Below, piece by piece: positions 1-7,166 of a stretch of DNA of 15,837 nucleotides. The position numbers and the translations under genes were made by a program. The DNA comes from Caldifarciminota bacterium. GTDB taxonomy: Bacteria; Hydrothermota; Tepidihabitantia; Tepidihabitantales; CAIPLT01. The notes beneath the pieces are model-generated. The model saw nothing but the letters and a program-made list of their open reading frames with translations, was not told the origin of the DNA and searched no databases. The stretch spans positions 1-15,837 of the forward strand of contig JANXBB010000033.1 in NCBI GenBank assembly GCA_025061975.1. Direction: 5' to 3'. The number at the start of each line of letters is the position of its first letter. Positions within the stretch are counted from its first letter, which is position 1.

Positions 1-1082
1 GATATAATGTTTTTTATTTTGAAATCCCCCCGGCATCTGTGCTTCAAGTAGTTAAAGAAAATGTTTTTCGCAAACGTGGTATAATTGATTTTTTGCGCGC
101 ACCTTGTAAAAAAATCAACAATCTTTACTTGTTCTCCTTCCCTCCAATCTTTCCTGCGTCTAGATATCAAAATGGAATGTTGCGGTTATTTAACAATAAA
201 CGAATGATTTATCATCTTAAACATAAATTTTATCCTTTAGTTAAACAAAAATCGAAGATCGTATGTCTGGCAACTACGCCTTATTGGTACCCTATAATCA
301 AAAATATTGGTTTTTCATTTTTAGTTTATGACTGCATAGATGATTTAAAAGTGTTTTGTAAAGAAAAACATTTAAATTATTTCTCCGTTTTACAAAAAAA
401 GCTAATCAATATATCTGATTTGGTTATTGTATCCGCAGAAGCACTAAAGGAAGATATTAAAAAAATTAATTCTACAGTTCCAATTTATTTAATATCCAAC
501 GGCGTTCCGACAAACTTTTATAAACCTGACTTACCTGTTCCCAAAGAATTACAATCCCTGCCTCGCCCTATAATAGGTTTTATCGGTGCTCTGTTTGAAT
601 GGGTTGATACAAAATTAATCGAAAACTCCGCAAGAAAATTATCTTACTGTTCCTTTGTGTTAATAGGACCTAAGCAAAACATAGAAATAGCAGAAATAAA
701 TAATATATATTATTTAGGCCCGAAACCATACAATGAAATTCCTTATTACATCAACGCCTTTGACGTCTGCATCATTCCATTTGTTGCCGGAGAGGTGTCA
801 AAAAAAGTAGATCCGATTAAAGTATATGAATATTTAGCGTACGGCAAACCAGTTGTAGCGATAAACTTACCTGAATTACAAAGATTATCAGAAATTGTTT
901 ATTTAGCAAACACTCAAGAAGAATTTATAAGCATGATTAAAATAGCACTTTCCGAAACGCAATCCGAGCTTAAAAGAAAGCGTATGTTTTTCGCTCAAAA
1001 TAACACGTGGGAAATAAGAACTCAGATGTTAATTAATACTATAAATAAACACATTCGATTAAAACATGAAAATCGGCATTGA
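1..1082 (+). CDS. Glycosyltransferase, TuaH-like, 5'-truncated by window edge
   Basis: Cytoplasmic sugar transferase, probably acting in polysaccharide assembly with the genes that follow. A GTG at 39 could serve as a start, but the frame stays open to the window edge. The codons before it read NVFYFEIPPAS, which resembles the N-terminal strand of TuaH-type glycosyltransferases, so the gene very likely begins outside the window. Counting from the GTG, the visible family features are YDCIDDL (97-103), SNGV (153-156), the second Rossmann entry GFIGALFEWVD (180-190), and the C-terminal donor-site block DPIKVYEYLAYGKPVV (258-273). These are typical of GT-B enzymes related to TuaH rather than of the classic GT4 EX7E type. 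It overlaps the next gene by 17 bases. Fold assignment is good; donor and acceptor are unknown. Confidence 0.8.
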   Translation, partial: YNVFYFEIPPASVLQVVKENVFRKRGIIDFLRAPCKKINNLYLFSFPPIFPASRYQNGMLRLFNNKRMIYHLKHKFYPLVKQKSKIVCLATTPYWYPIIKNIGFSFLVYDCIDDLKVFCKEKHLNYFSVLQKKLINISDLVIVSAEALKEDIKKINSTVPIYLISNGVPTNFYKPDLPVPKELQSLPRPIIGFIGALFEWVDTKLIENSARKLSYCSFVLIGPKQNIEIAEINNIYYLGPKPYNEIPYYINAFDVCIIPFVAGEVSKKVDPIKVYEYLAYGKPVVAINLPELQRLSEIVYLANTQEEFISMIKIALSETQSELKRKRMFFAQNNTWEIRTQMLINTINKHIRLKHENRH

Positions 1083-2199
1083 CGGAACTGCTGTAAAGTC
1101 GAGACATCACGGCATTGGAAACTATTTCTTCTCAATGGTTTCAGCGCTTCTGAATTTAGACCACAAAAATAAATATTTGATTTGGATTAGGAGCGGAATC
1201 AAATTGCCGTGGTCAAACTCTAATATTTTACATAAATACGTTCCTTCTTCAGCACTCAGAATTTTCTGGTTTAACACTTTCCTCCCGATGGAAATTTATA
1301 AATACCAACTAGATATTTTTTGGGGCACCGCAAATGCGCTTCCTTTAATTAAAACAACTAAATTTATAGTTACTATTCATGACTTATCGAGTTTTGTTAT
1401 TAAAGAAACGTATCCCCTTTTGCGTCGAATTTATTATCAAAAAATCATCGAAAATGCCGTTAAAAAAGCTGACATTATTATCACCGATTCTAACTTCTCG
1501 CGCTCTTCTATTATTAACTACTTCTCTTTATCGTCTGAAAAAGTCAAAACAATATATCTAGGGGTTTCACCAATTTTCTTTACAAAACCACCCCCAGAAC
1601 ACATTTATCAAGTCCGAAAGTATTATAATTTACCCAATGATTATATTTTAACGCTTTCTGTTCTCGAGCCTAAAAAAAATATCGAACGTTTAATACAAGC
1701 TTATGCATTATTAAAGTCGAAATATTGTAATTTCCCTGCTTTAGTTATCGCCGGCTCTAAAAAATATGGTTGGCTAAATAGAGAACTTTTTACGTTAGTT
1801 TATAAGTCAAATTTACAAAATGATGTTTTTTTTATAGACGAAGTCAATTATTCCGATCTCCCAGTTATTTATCACTGTGCGATGCTTTTTGTATTCCCCT
1901 CTTTATATGAAGGATTTGGGCTACCGGTTCTAGAAGCTATGGCATGTGGTATTCCTGTAATCACTTCCAATACATCTGCGCTATCAGAAATTTCAAATAA
2001 CTGTGCTGTATTAATTGATCCCTACAATGTATATAGTATAGCACAAGCCATCGAAACTGTAATTTTCGACACTGAAAAACGAAAAGTTCTTGGTGCAAAA
2101 GGGCAAAAAAACGCCGAACGTTTTTCATGGGACACTGCAGCAAAAAATTTGTTAGAAATTTTTTATACTCTAGAAGAAACAGATGAGAATCGGAATTGA
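1066..2199 (+). CDS. GT4-family glycosyltransferase
   Basis: GT-B retaining glycosyltransferase of family GT4, 377 residues, a normal full length. It probably transfers a hexose or mannose-like sugar from a nucleotide donor to a lipid-linked or glycan acceptor at the inner face of the membrane. The N-terminus MKIGIDG with HGIGNY (15-20) is the usual start of this subgroup, which supports the ATG at 1066. Other landmarks are TIHDLSSF (103-110), the domain-linker block EPKKN (201-205), the nucleotide-binding AGSKKYGW (229-236), and the catalytic EX7E motif with E282 and E290 in SLYEGFGLPVLEAMACG (279-295). The start lies inside the previous gene (17-base overlap) and no Shine-Dalgarno sequence is visible, so translation is probably coupled. 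It is a clear paralogue of the next gene. Substrate cannot be told from sequence. Confidence 0.92.
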   Translation: MKIGIDGTAVKSRHHGIGNYFFSMVSALLNLDHKNKYLIWIRSGIKLPWSNSNILHKYVPSSALRIFWFNTFLPMEIYKYQLDIFWGTANALPLIKTTKFIVTIHDLSSFVIKETYPLLRRIYYQKIIENAVKKADIIITDSNFSRSSIINYFSLSSEKVKTIYLGVSPIFFTKPPPEHIYQVRKYYNLPNDYILTLSVLEPKKNIERLIQAYALLKSKYCNFPALVIAGSKKYGWLNRELFTLVYKSNLQNDVFFIDEVNYSDLPVIYHCAMLFVFPSLYEGFGLPVLEAMACGIPVITSNTSALSEISNNCAVLIDPYNVYSIAQAIETVIFDTEKRKVLGAKGQKNAERFSWDTAAKNLLEIFYTLEETDENRN

Positions 2200-3280
2200 T
2201 GCTTCTGTACTTCGAACTCCTCCGCGAGGGGTAGGAGTATATTTGTCGAATCTTCTTGCAAGATTTTCGTCTCTTGCTCCAAACGATGAGTTTTTCCTTT
2301 ATACGCCGTCAAAGTTATATATAGATTTTAAACATAATAACTATATTATCAAATTAGGAAAACCCCCATTGAATTTACTGGGGGGGACTCTCTGGCTTAA
2401 AATAAATAGTGCTCTCAGACGAAATGCTGACAACCTTTCTGTATTTTTTTCCCCAGCCCATATTCTGCCACCACTTCCCCAAAGAATTAAAACAGTGTTA
2501 ACAGTACATGATCTTGTAGCAATCCTTTATCCTGAAACTATGGCTAATTATAACAGGCTTGTACATCGAATTTACTTTAAACAATCAATCATCCGTGCCC
2601 ATAAAATTATCGCGGTTTCAGAGTGGACCAAAAAACTATTGTGTGAATACTTTTCACTACAACCTGAAAAAATTTCTGTAATTTATGAAGGTTATGATGA
2701 ATCTTTTAGAGTCTATCCTAAATCAGAAATCCAATTTTATCTTAGGCAGTTAAACATTACCGAACCTTACATTTTATCGGTAGGTACTATAGAACCACGT
2801 AAGAATTACCCTTGCCTCATTCGCGCTTTTAAAAAGTTTTCATCAACTTTTATGTTAGTAATTGCAGGAAAACATGGGTGGAAAACAGACTCAGTAATGG
2901 ATTTAATTAAACAATTAGGACTCAAACACCGCGTTAGAATTTTGGGATACGTTTCGCCCGATAAACTTCCTTATTTATATAATGGCGCCGAAATTTTTGT
3001 AATCCCTTCATTATATGAAGGATTCGGACTCCCGCTTTTAGAAGCAATGGCATGCGGATTACCAATTGTCGCAAGCAAAAGTTCCTCTTTTCCAGAAATT
3101 GGAGGCGATGCCTGTTTATATTTTGATCCTTCCGATCCTACAGATTTAGCCGAAAAAATGGACCTTATCCTTTCCAACTCTGTCCTAAAAGAAAAATTAA
3201 TGAAAAAAGCACAAAATCGTGCTCGAGAGTTTAGCTGGGAATCATGCGCTCAAAAAACATTAGCTGTTTTGAAACAATAA
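2183..3280 (+). CDS. GT4-family glycosyltransferase, paralogue of the preceding gene
   Basis: Second GT4 enzyme of 365 residues. MRIGIDASVL opens the first Rossmann domain, with RGVGVY at 15-20. TVHDLVA lies at 107-113, the linker block GTIEPRKN at 201-208, and AGKHGW at 228-233. The EX7E pair is E279/E287 in SLYEGFGLPLLEAMACG (276-292), nearly identical to the preceding gene, which implies tandem duplication and divergence. It overlaps the upstream gene by 17 bases in the same way that gene overlaps its own predecessor. A run of seven G at 2380-2386 sits in the coding sequence. It probably adds another sugar in the same glycan; donor and acceptor are unknown. Confidence 0.92.
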   Translation: MRIGIDASVLRTPPRGVGVYLSNLLARFSSLAPNDEFFLYTPSKLYIDFKHNNYIIKLGKPPLNLLGGTLWLKINSALRRNADNLSVFFSPAHILPPLPQRIKTVLTVHDLVAILYPETMANYNRLVHRIYFKQSIIRAHKIIAVSEWTKKLLCEYFSLQPEKISVIYEGYDESFRVYPKSEIQFYLRQLNITEPYILSVGTIEPRKNYPCLIRAFKKFSSTFMLVIAGKHGWKTDSVMDLIKQLGLKHRVRILGYVSPDKLPYLYNGAEIFVIPSLYEGFGLPLLEAMACGLPIVASKSSSFPEIGGDACLYFDPSDPTDLAEKMDLILSNSVLKEKLMKKAQNRAREFSWESCAQKTLAVLKQ

Positions 3281-3281
3281 A

Positions 3282-4175
3282 ATGGAGCTTTCAATTATAA
3301 TTGTAAGTTACAATACTAAAGAGCATCTGAAATCGTGTCTAAAAAGCATTTACGAGCTGTTTTGCAGTGGACAATGTGAAGTTATAGTTGTAGATAACGG
3401 TTCGACTGATAGTTCAACTACTATGATTAAAAAACAGTTTCCCTGGGTACGGCTAATTGAAAACAATAAAAATATCGGATATGCCCGCGCAACTAATCAA
3501 GGAATAAAATTTGCAAAAGGTGAATATATCCTTCTTTTAAATCCTGATACAGAAAACATCGATCATGGTATAGAAAAAACCTTTGGATTTATTAAAACAA
3601 ACCCAGAAATTCAAGCTGTTACTTGCCGAGTTGAACTTCCATCAGGCGAACTCGACTGGGCATGTCATAGAGGATTTCCAACGCCATGGGCGTCTTTGTG
3701 TTATTTTCTTAAATTAGACCGGCTTTTCCCCCGTACCCCTTTCTTTTGTAAATATCATTTAACCTACTTGCCCTTAGATAGTATCCATGAAATTGATAGC
3801 CCAAGCGGTTGCTTCTTTCTTATTAAACGCACGCTCCTAGATAAAGTCGGACTCCTTGACGAAGATTATTTTTGCTACGGAGAAGATGTTGATTTGGCAT
3901 TCCGTATCAAAAAGGCAAATGGAAAAATTTTTTTCTATCCGCATGCCAAAATCGTTCACTATAAAGGAATCGCTTCAGGCATTAAAAGCCATTCGCAACA
4001 TATATCACAAGCTAGCAAACGGTCAAGGCTTTTAGCAATTTCTTACTTTTATTCGGCTATGTGGATATTTTACAAAAAACATTATAAGAAAATATATCCG
4101 GCTTTTATAAGTTACTTGGTCTATATAGGAATTAAATTAAAAAAAATGTTAAGTATATTAAAACTACGAGTATGA
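3282..4175 (+). CDS. GT2-family glycosyltransferase, rhamnosyltransferase (WbbL)-like
   Basis: GT-A inverting glycosyltransferase of 297 residues. MELSIIIVSYNTKEHL gives the first strand. VDNGSTD (37-43) is the nucleotide-sugar site, LNPDTE (86-91) the DXD-equivalent region, and GCFFLIKR (176-183) followed by GEDVDLAFRIK (200-210) the acceptor/base region. HYKGIASG (226-233) closes the domain. This arrangement matches the group annotated as dTDP-rhamnosyltransferases (WbbL and relatives); rhamnose as donor is inferred from family resemblance only. The tail (about 252-285) is aromatic and hydrophobic with basic flanks and may sit on the inner membrane. It starts one base after the previous stop and ends in an ATGA overlap with the next gene, so it is part of the same operon. 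Confidence 0.9.
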   Translation: MELSIIIVSYNTKEHLKSCLKSIYELFCSGQCEVIVVDNGSTDSSTTMIKKQFPWVRLIENNKNIGYARATNQGIKFAKGEYILLLNPDTENIDHGIEKTFGFIKTNPEIQAVTCRVELPSGELDWACHRGFPTPWASLCYFLKLDRLFPRTPFFCKYHLTYLPLDSIHEIDSPSGCFFLIKRTLLDKVGLLDEDYFCYGEDVDLAFRIKKANGKIFFYPHAKIVHYKGIASGIKSHSQHISQASKRSRLLAISYFYSAMWIFYKKHYKKIYPAFISYLVYIGIKLKKMLSILKLRV

Positions 4176-4855
4176 ACACATCTACTAAACCTGAATATGT
4201 TGTCTATAAAAATAAACTTCTCCGGCGAATCTTAGTTAAAACCCACATCATCACTGAAAAAGATTCAATTCTTGAAATTATAAATCAATACGTTGCGCCT
4301 CTTTTATTACCTAATGACATTGTCACTATAAGTGAAAGTGTTGTGGCTATTACCCAAGGACGGGCAATTAAAGTTTCAAAAATTCGACCAAGAATTTTAG
4401 CTAAACTTTTGTGGCGTTTTGTTAGAAAAGTGCCTTACGGAATAGGACTTAGAAATCCTTATAGCATGGAATGTGCATTCCGAGAATGTGGAACAACTCG
4501 AATTTTAGTTGCTGCTTTCATAAGTGCGTTTGCAAAACTAGTAAGACGAAAGGGAGATTTTTACCGAATTTGCGGAATCCAAGCAGCAATGATCGATGCT
4601 CCGGGAACAGCGGGGCTAGCTCAATTTCGCGATTGTGTTATTTTGGGCCCCCAAAAACCTCATTTAGTAGTTAGTAATCTCGCTTTAAAATTTCAAACTC
4701 CGTTTGCTATTGTCGATGCCAACGATATATTTGGTTGCACTGTGGTCGCATGCTCCCATCCATGCTATAATGATCTCATTTCATACGTTCTTGACGATAA
4801 TCCAATGGGGCAAGGCGCCGAATGTACTCCAATAGCAATAATAAGGGGTTATTAG
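4172..4855 (+). CDS. Coenzyme F420-0:L-glutamate ligase (CofE)-family protein
   Basis: Protein of 227 residues of the CofE/FbiB N-terminal family (PF01996-type fold), whose known members use GTP to attach glutamate to F420-0 through an amide bond. Recognisable blocks are VKTHIITEKDSI (22-33), NDIVTISESVVAITQGR (48-64), VPYGIGLRNP (87-96), GDFYR with the metal-site-like IDAPG (141-145), IVDANDIFG (180-188), and the C-terminal DNPMGQGAECTPIAIIRG. These correspond to the IDASN, TDTNG and GIPAVVVRG regions of archaeal CofE. It resembles the bacterial subgroup found in organisms not known to make F420. It starts on an ATGA overlap with the glycosyltransferase gene, so co-expression is near certain. 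Substrate is unknown; an amide-ligase role on an envelope precursor is speculation. It carries eight cysteines, three of them clustered (189, 194, 198). Confidence 0.82.
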   Translation: MNTSTKPEYVVYKNKLLRRILVKTHIITEKDSILEIINQYVAPLLLPNDIVTISESVVAITQGRAIKVSKIRPRILAKLLWRFVRKVPYGIGLRNPYSMECAFRECGTTRILVAAFISAFAKLVRRKGDFYRICGIQAAMIDAPGTAGLAQFRDCVILGPQKPHLVVSNLALKFQTPFAIVDANDIFGCTVVACSHPCYNDLISYVLDDNPMGQGAECTPIAIIRGY

Positions 4856-4856
4856 A

Positions 4857-6062
4857 TTAATTTGATAATACTACTCTACCTTGTTTTATCACACTTCGAA
4901 TTAAATTCGTTCCTAGTTGAAAGAAAAGCTCTTTATAATTAGATGTATTAAGGATAATCAAATCTGCATCATATCCTTCACTAATTAAACCGATTTTGTG
5001 ATTTAGTCCTAATGCTTTAGCTCCATTAATTGTAGCGGCACATAAAGCTTCTTGTGGCGATAGCCCATATAAAAGACATCCTAGGGTAATAATTATTGGC
5101 ATTTGATATATTGGACACGTGCCGGGATTAAAGTCGGATGCCAAAGCTATTGGAAGTCCTAGTTTACGCATTTCTTGGACTGGAGGTTTTTTACGGGATT
5201 TAAGAAAAAAAGTGGTTCCCGGAAGAAGTACACAAACAACCTGTTTTTTCTTTAGTAAACGAAGTCCTGTTAACGTTGCATAATTAAGATGTTCTGCAGA
5301 AATACAACCAAGCCTACCTGCAAGTTCTGTACCTCCGGAATTTTCAATCTCATCGGCGTGAATTTTTATAATAAGCCCATATTTTTTAGCGGTTGTAAGA
5401 ATTTTTTCAGCTTGTTTAGGTGGGAAGACGAATTTTTCACAAAAAACGTCGACAAACTGAGCTAATTTCTTTTTACTAACCTGCGGAATCATTACCTCAA
5501 TTAGTTCTTTTGTATATTCCCTAAGAGATCTATTCGGCGGAATAGCATGAGCTCCCATAAAAGTTGCAATCACTGTAATCTTATCTTTTAAATCTTTACG
5601 TAAACGGTTAATAACCCGAAGCATTTTTAACTCGTGTTTCCATGATAAACCATAACCGGATTTAATTTCAACAGTAGTTGTTCCCCATTTAAGCATCGAT
5701 AGAATACGCTCCCGAGCTATTTCATAAAGTTCATTTTCATCTGTTTCACGCACTTCTTTCACTGTACTTAAAATACCGCCTCCTTGTGCTAAAATTTGTT
5801 CGTAGCTTATCCCATCAAGTCTCATAAAAAATTCTTTTGAACGTAGCGACTTAAAAACCAAGTGTGTATGAGAATCTACAAACCCAGGAAGAACTACACA
5901 GTTTTCTGCTGAAATTATCTTTATGTTCTTTGGTAGGACGGAAAGTTTCTTTACTTGCGCAATTTTTCCATCCTTTATCACAATATCAACATCAGACAAA
6001 ACCTTTAAAGCTCCGTTTTCAAATGTAAGAACTTGACTTGGTTTGTAAATAATTAATTCCAT
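4857..6062 (-). CDS. hutI: Imidazolonepropionase
   Basis: Cytoplasmic metal-dependent amidohydrolase that opens 4-imidazolone-5-propionate to N-formimidoyl-L-glutamate, the third step of histidine degradation. Its 401 residues fit the family. The metal and active-site set is complete: HTH (H65, H67) in PGFVDSHTHLVF, H172 in FMGAHA, H235 with E238 in KIHADE, H258 in SAEHL, and D310 in SDFNPGT. TTTVEIKSGYGL (128-139) and LLPGTTFFL (279-287) are also diagnostic. The ATG at 6062 is the only plausible start before the HTH motif. No Shine-Dalgarno sequence lies at a normal distance; the 3' arm of a terminator-like hairpin ends about 10 nt upstream. No other hut gene is in the window. It converges on the CofE-like gene with one base between the stops. 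Confidence 0.95.
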   Translation of the reverse strand: MELIIYKPSQVLTFENGALKVLSDVDIVIKDGKIAQVKKLSVLPKNIKIISAENCVVLPGFVDSHTHLVFKSLRSKEFFMRLDGISYEQILAQGGGILSTVKEVRETDENELYEIARERILSMLKWGTTTVEIKSGYGLSWKHELKMLRVINRLRKDLKDKITVIATFMGAHAIPPNRSLREYTKELIEVMIPQVSKKKLAQFVDVFCEKFVFPPKQAEKILTTAKKYGLIIKIHADEIENSGGTELAGRLGCISAEHLNYATLTGLRLLKKKQVVCVLLPGTTFFLKSRKKPPVQEMRKLGLPIALASDFNPGTCPIYQMPIIITLGCLLYGLSPQEALCAATINGAKALGLNHKIGLISEGYDADLIILNTSNYKELFFQLGTNLIRSVIKQGRVVLSN

Positions 6063-6071
6063 GTAAAAATT

Positions 6072-6104
6072 CGGGGAGAAGTCCGAGAGACGGTCTCCTC
6101 CCCG
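6072..6104. terminator. GC-rich hairpin with T-tracts on both sides, probable bidirectional intrinsic terminator
   Basis: CGGGGAG (6072-6078) pairs perfectly with CTCCCCG (6098-6104). An inner CCG/CGG pair (6083-6085 with 6091-6093) closes a small loop. On the - strand the hairpin starts 12 nt after the stop of the PorV-like gene and is followed by AATTTTTA (6064-6071). On the + strand it is followed by TATTTTTT (6106-6113). It should therefore end the outer-membrane operon, and could also stop + strand transcripts that read through hutI in antisense. Confidence 0.72.
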
Positions 6105-6116
6105 GTATTTTTTAGT

Positions 6117-7154
6117 TTACAACCCAAGCTTTAAATTAACTCGATGCGCAAGCCCTAATCTTCCTAAGTCACGAACTATATAATCAAGATTTAGAATAGT
6201 ATTACCGAAAATATTAAATGCTGCACCAAATCCACCGCATAAACTAGAACGCCAAAGAACCCACGAGGCATATTCAAAATCTGTATTGACTGAAGCACCG
6301 GCAAGTAAATAATACCGTTTAAAATTTAATTCCAAACCTACATTTATCCGTTCATTTAAGTCGTTATAATGAACCAAGTCAGTAGCAATAGTAAAAAGAT
6401 AATTCTCGTGTCTTATAAAATCATAAGCTAAACCAACTCGAAATATTGTAGGTAAGATGAAATTTTCGGTTTTATAAGTGGCGGGAATTGGACTAATTGT
6501 CCAAGGCCAAGTCCAGTTTTCTGGTTTAGTAATTGTTACATCAAGTTGTTTCCCGCTAAAACGTGCATCAGGCCCAAAATTAGAAATGGTCATTGCCAAT
6601 CTTAGATTCCGCCAGCCTGTATTATAATAAATTCCTAAATCTAAAGCAACCGCGTTGGCAGTAAGATCCCAAATACGTTCTTGAATAACCTTCACATTTC
6701 CCCCAAAAGCAAATTTATCGGTAAACATTCGAGCTAAACCTAACGTGAGCGCCATATCATTTGCTGAAAAAGTCCTGCCGGTTCCTTGATAATTATCAAT
6801 TGTGGTTTCCTCAAATTCTCCATAATTTAGATAAGTAAGGGCGATACCCAATGTTCCAAAATTTGTAGGGTGAGCGAATGCTAGATATTCTAAACGGGAA
6901 GAAAGAATCCATTCATTATGAGAAAGTAAAAATTCTTTATTTTTAATCAAAGCGAGCCCTGCAGGATTATAATACGTTGCCGAAACATCATTTGCTACAG
7001 CAACAAATGCTTCACCCATGCCTGTAGCACGCCCTACTCCAATTTTCAGAAACGCAAAACCCGCTTTTCCTAATTTTGTAAATACTGCTTGACTGATATT
7101 AATGTTCAAAACAAACAATAAGAGGAAAATTAAACCTGTTTGTTTTCTATTCAT
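6117..7154 (-). CDS. PorV/PorQ-family outer-membrane beta-barrel protein
   Basis: Outer-membrane protein of 345 residues with a signal peptide (about 1-23, hydrophobic core LIFLLLFVLNI, likely cleavage after SQA). The family signature follows at about 33-69: AFLKIGVG, RATGMGEAFVAVANDVSA, YYNPAGLA. The rest alternates polar and hydrophobic residues with many aromatic strand ends and finishes on HRVNLKLGL, as expected for a beta-barrel of the FadL-like PorV group. In known type IX secretion systems PorV carries cargo with a C-terminal signal from the translocon to the surface attachment machinery; whether this homologue does so is inferred. It is the last gene of a four-gene operon and directly follows a protein with a sorting-like C-terminus. 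The start is fixed by a strong Shine-Dalgarno sequence 4 nt upstream. Confidence 0.87.
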   Translation of the reverse strand: MNRKQTGLIFLLLFVLNINISQAVFTKLGKAGFAFLKIGVGRATGMGEAFVAVANDVSATYYNPAGLALIKNKEFLLSHNEWILSSRLEYLAFAHPTNFGTLGIALTYLNYGEFEETTIDNYQGTGRTFSANDMALTLGLARMFTDKFAFGGNVKVIQERIWDLTANAVALDLGIYYNTGWRNLRLAMTISNFGPDARFSGKQLDVTITKPENWTWPWTISPIPATYKTENFILPTIFRVGLAYDFIRHENYLFTIATDLVHYNDLNERINVGLELNFKRYYLLAGASVNTDFEYASWVLWRSSLCGGFGAAFNIFGNTILNLDYIVRDLGRLGLAHRVNLKLGL

Positions 7155-7158
7155 AAAC

Positions 7159-7166
7159 CCTCCTTA
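7159..7166 (-). promoter_or_regulatory. Ribosome binding site of the PorV-like gene, overlapping the upstream stop codon
   Basis: The - strand reads TAAGGAGG, then GTTT, then ATG. The TAA stop of the 1014-residue protein forms the first bases of a near-perfect Shine-Dalgarno sequence. This suggests termination-reinitiation coupling and fixes the start at 7154. Confidence 0.85.

Noticed and set aside
39..41. GTG as the true start of the first glycosyltransferase
   Set aside because: The frame is open to the window edge and the preceding codons read like the family N-terminus, so the gene is truncated rather than started here.
4471..4674. Short open frame overlapping the CofE-like gene, and other small frames inside large genes (for example 1961-2143, 12128-12340, 15001-15333)
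   Set aside because: They lie within well-supported genes in another frame or strand and show low-complexity, non-protein-like translations.
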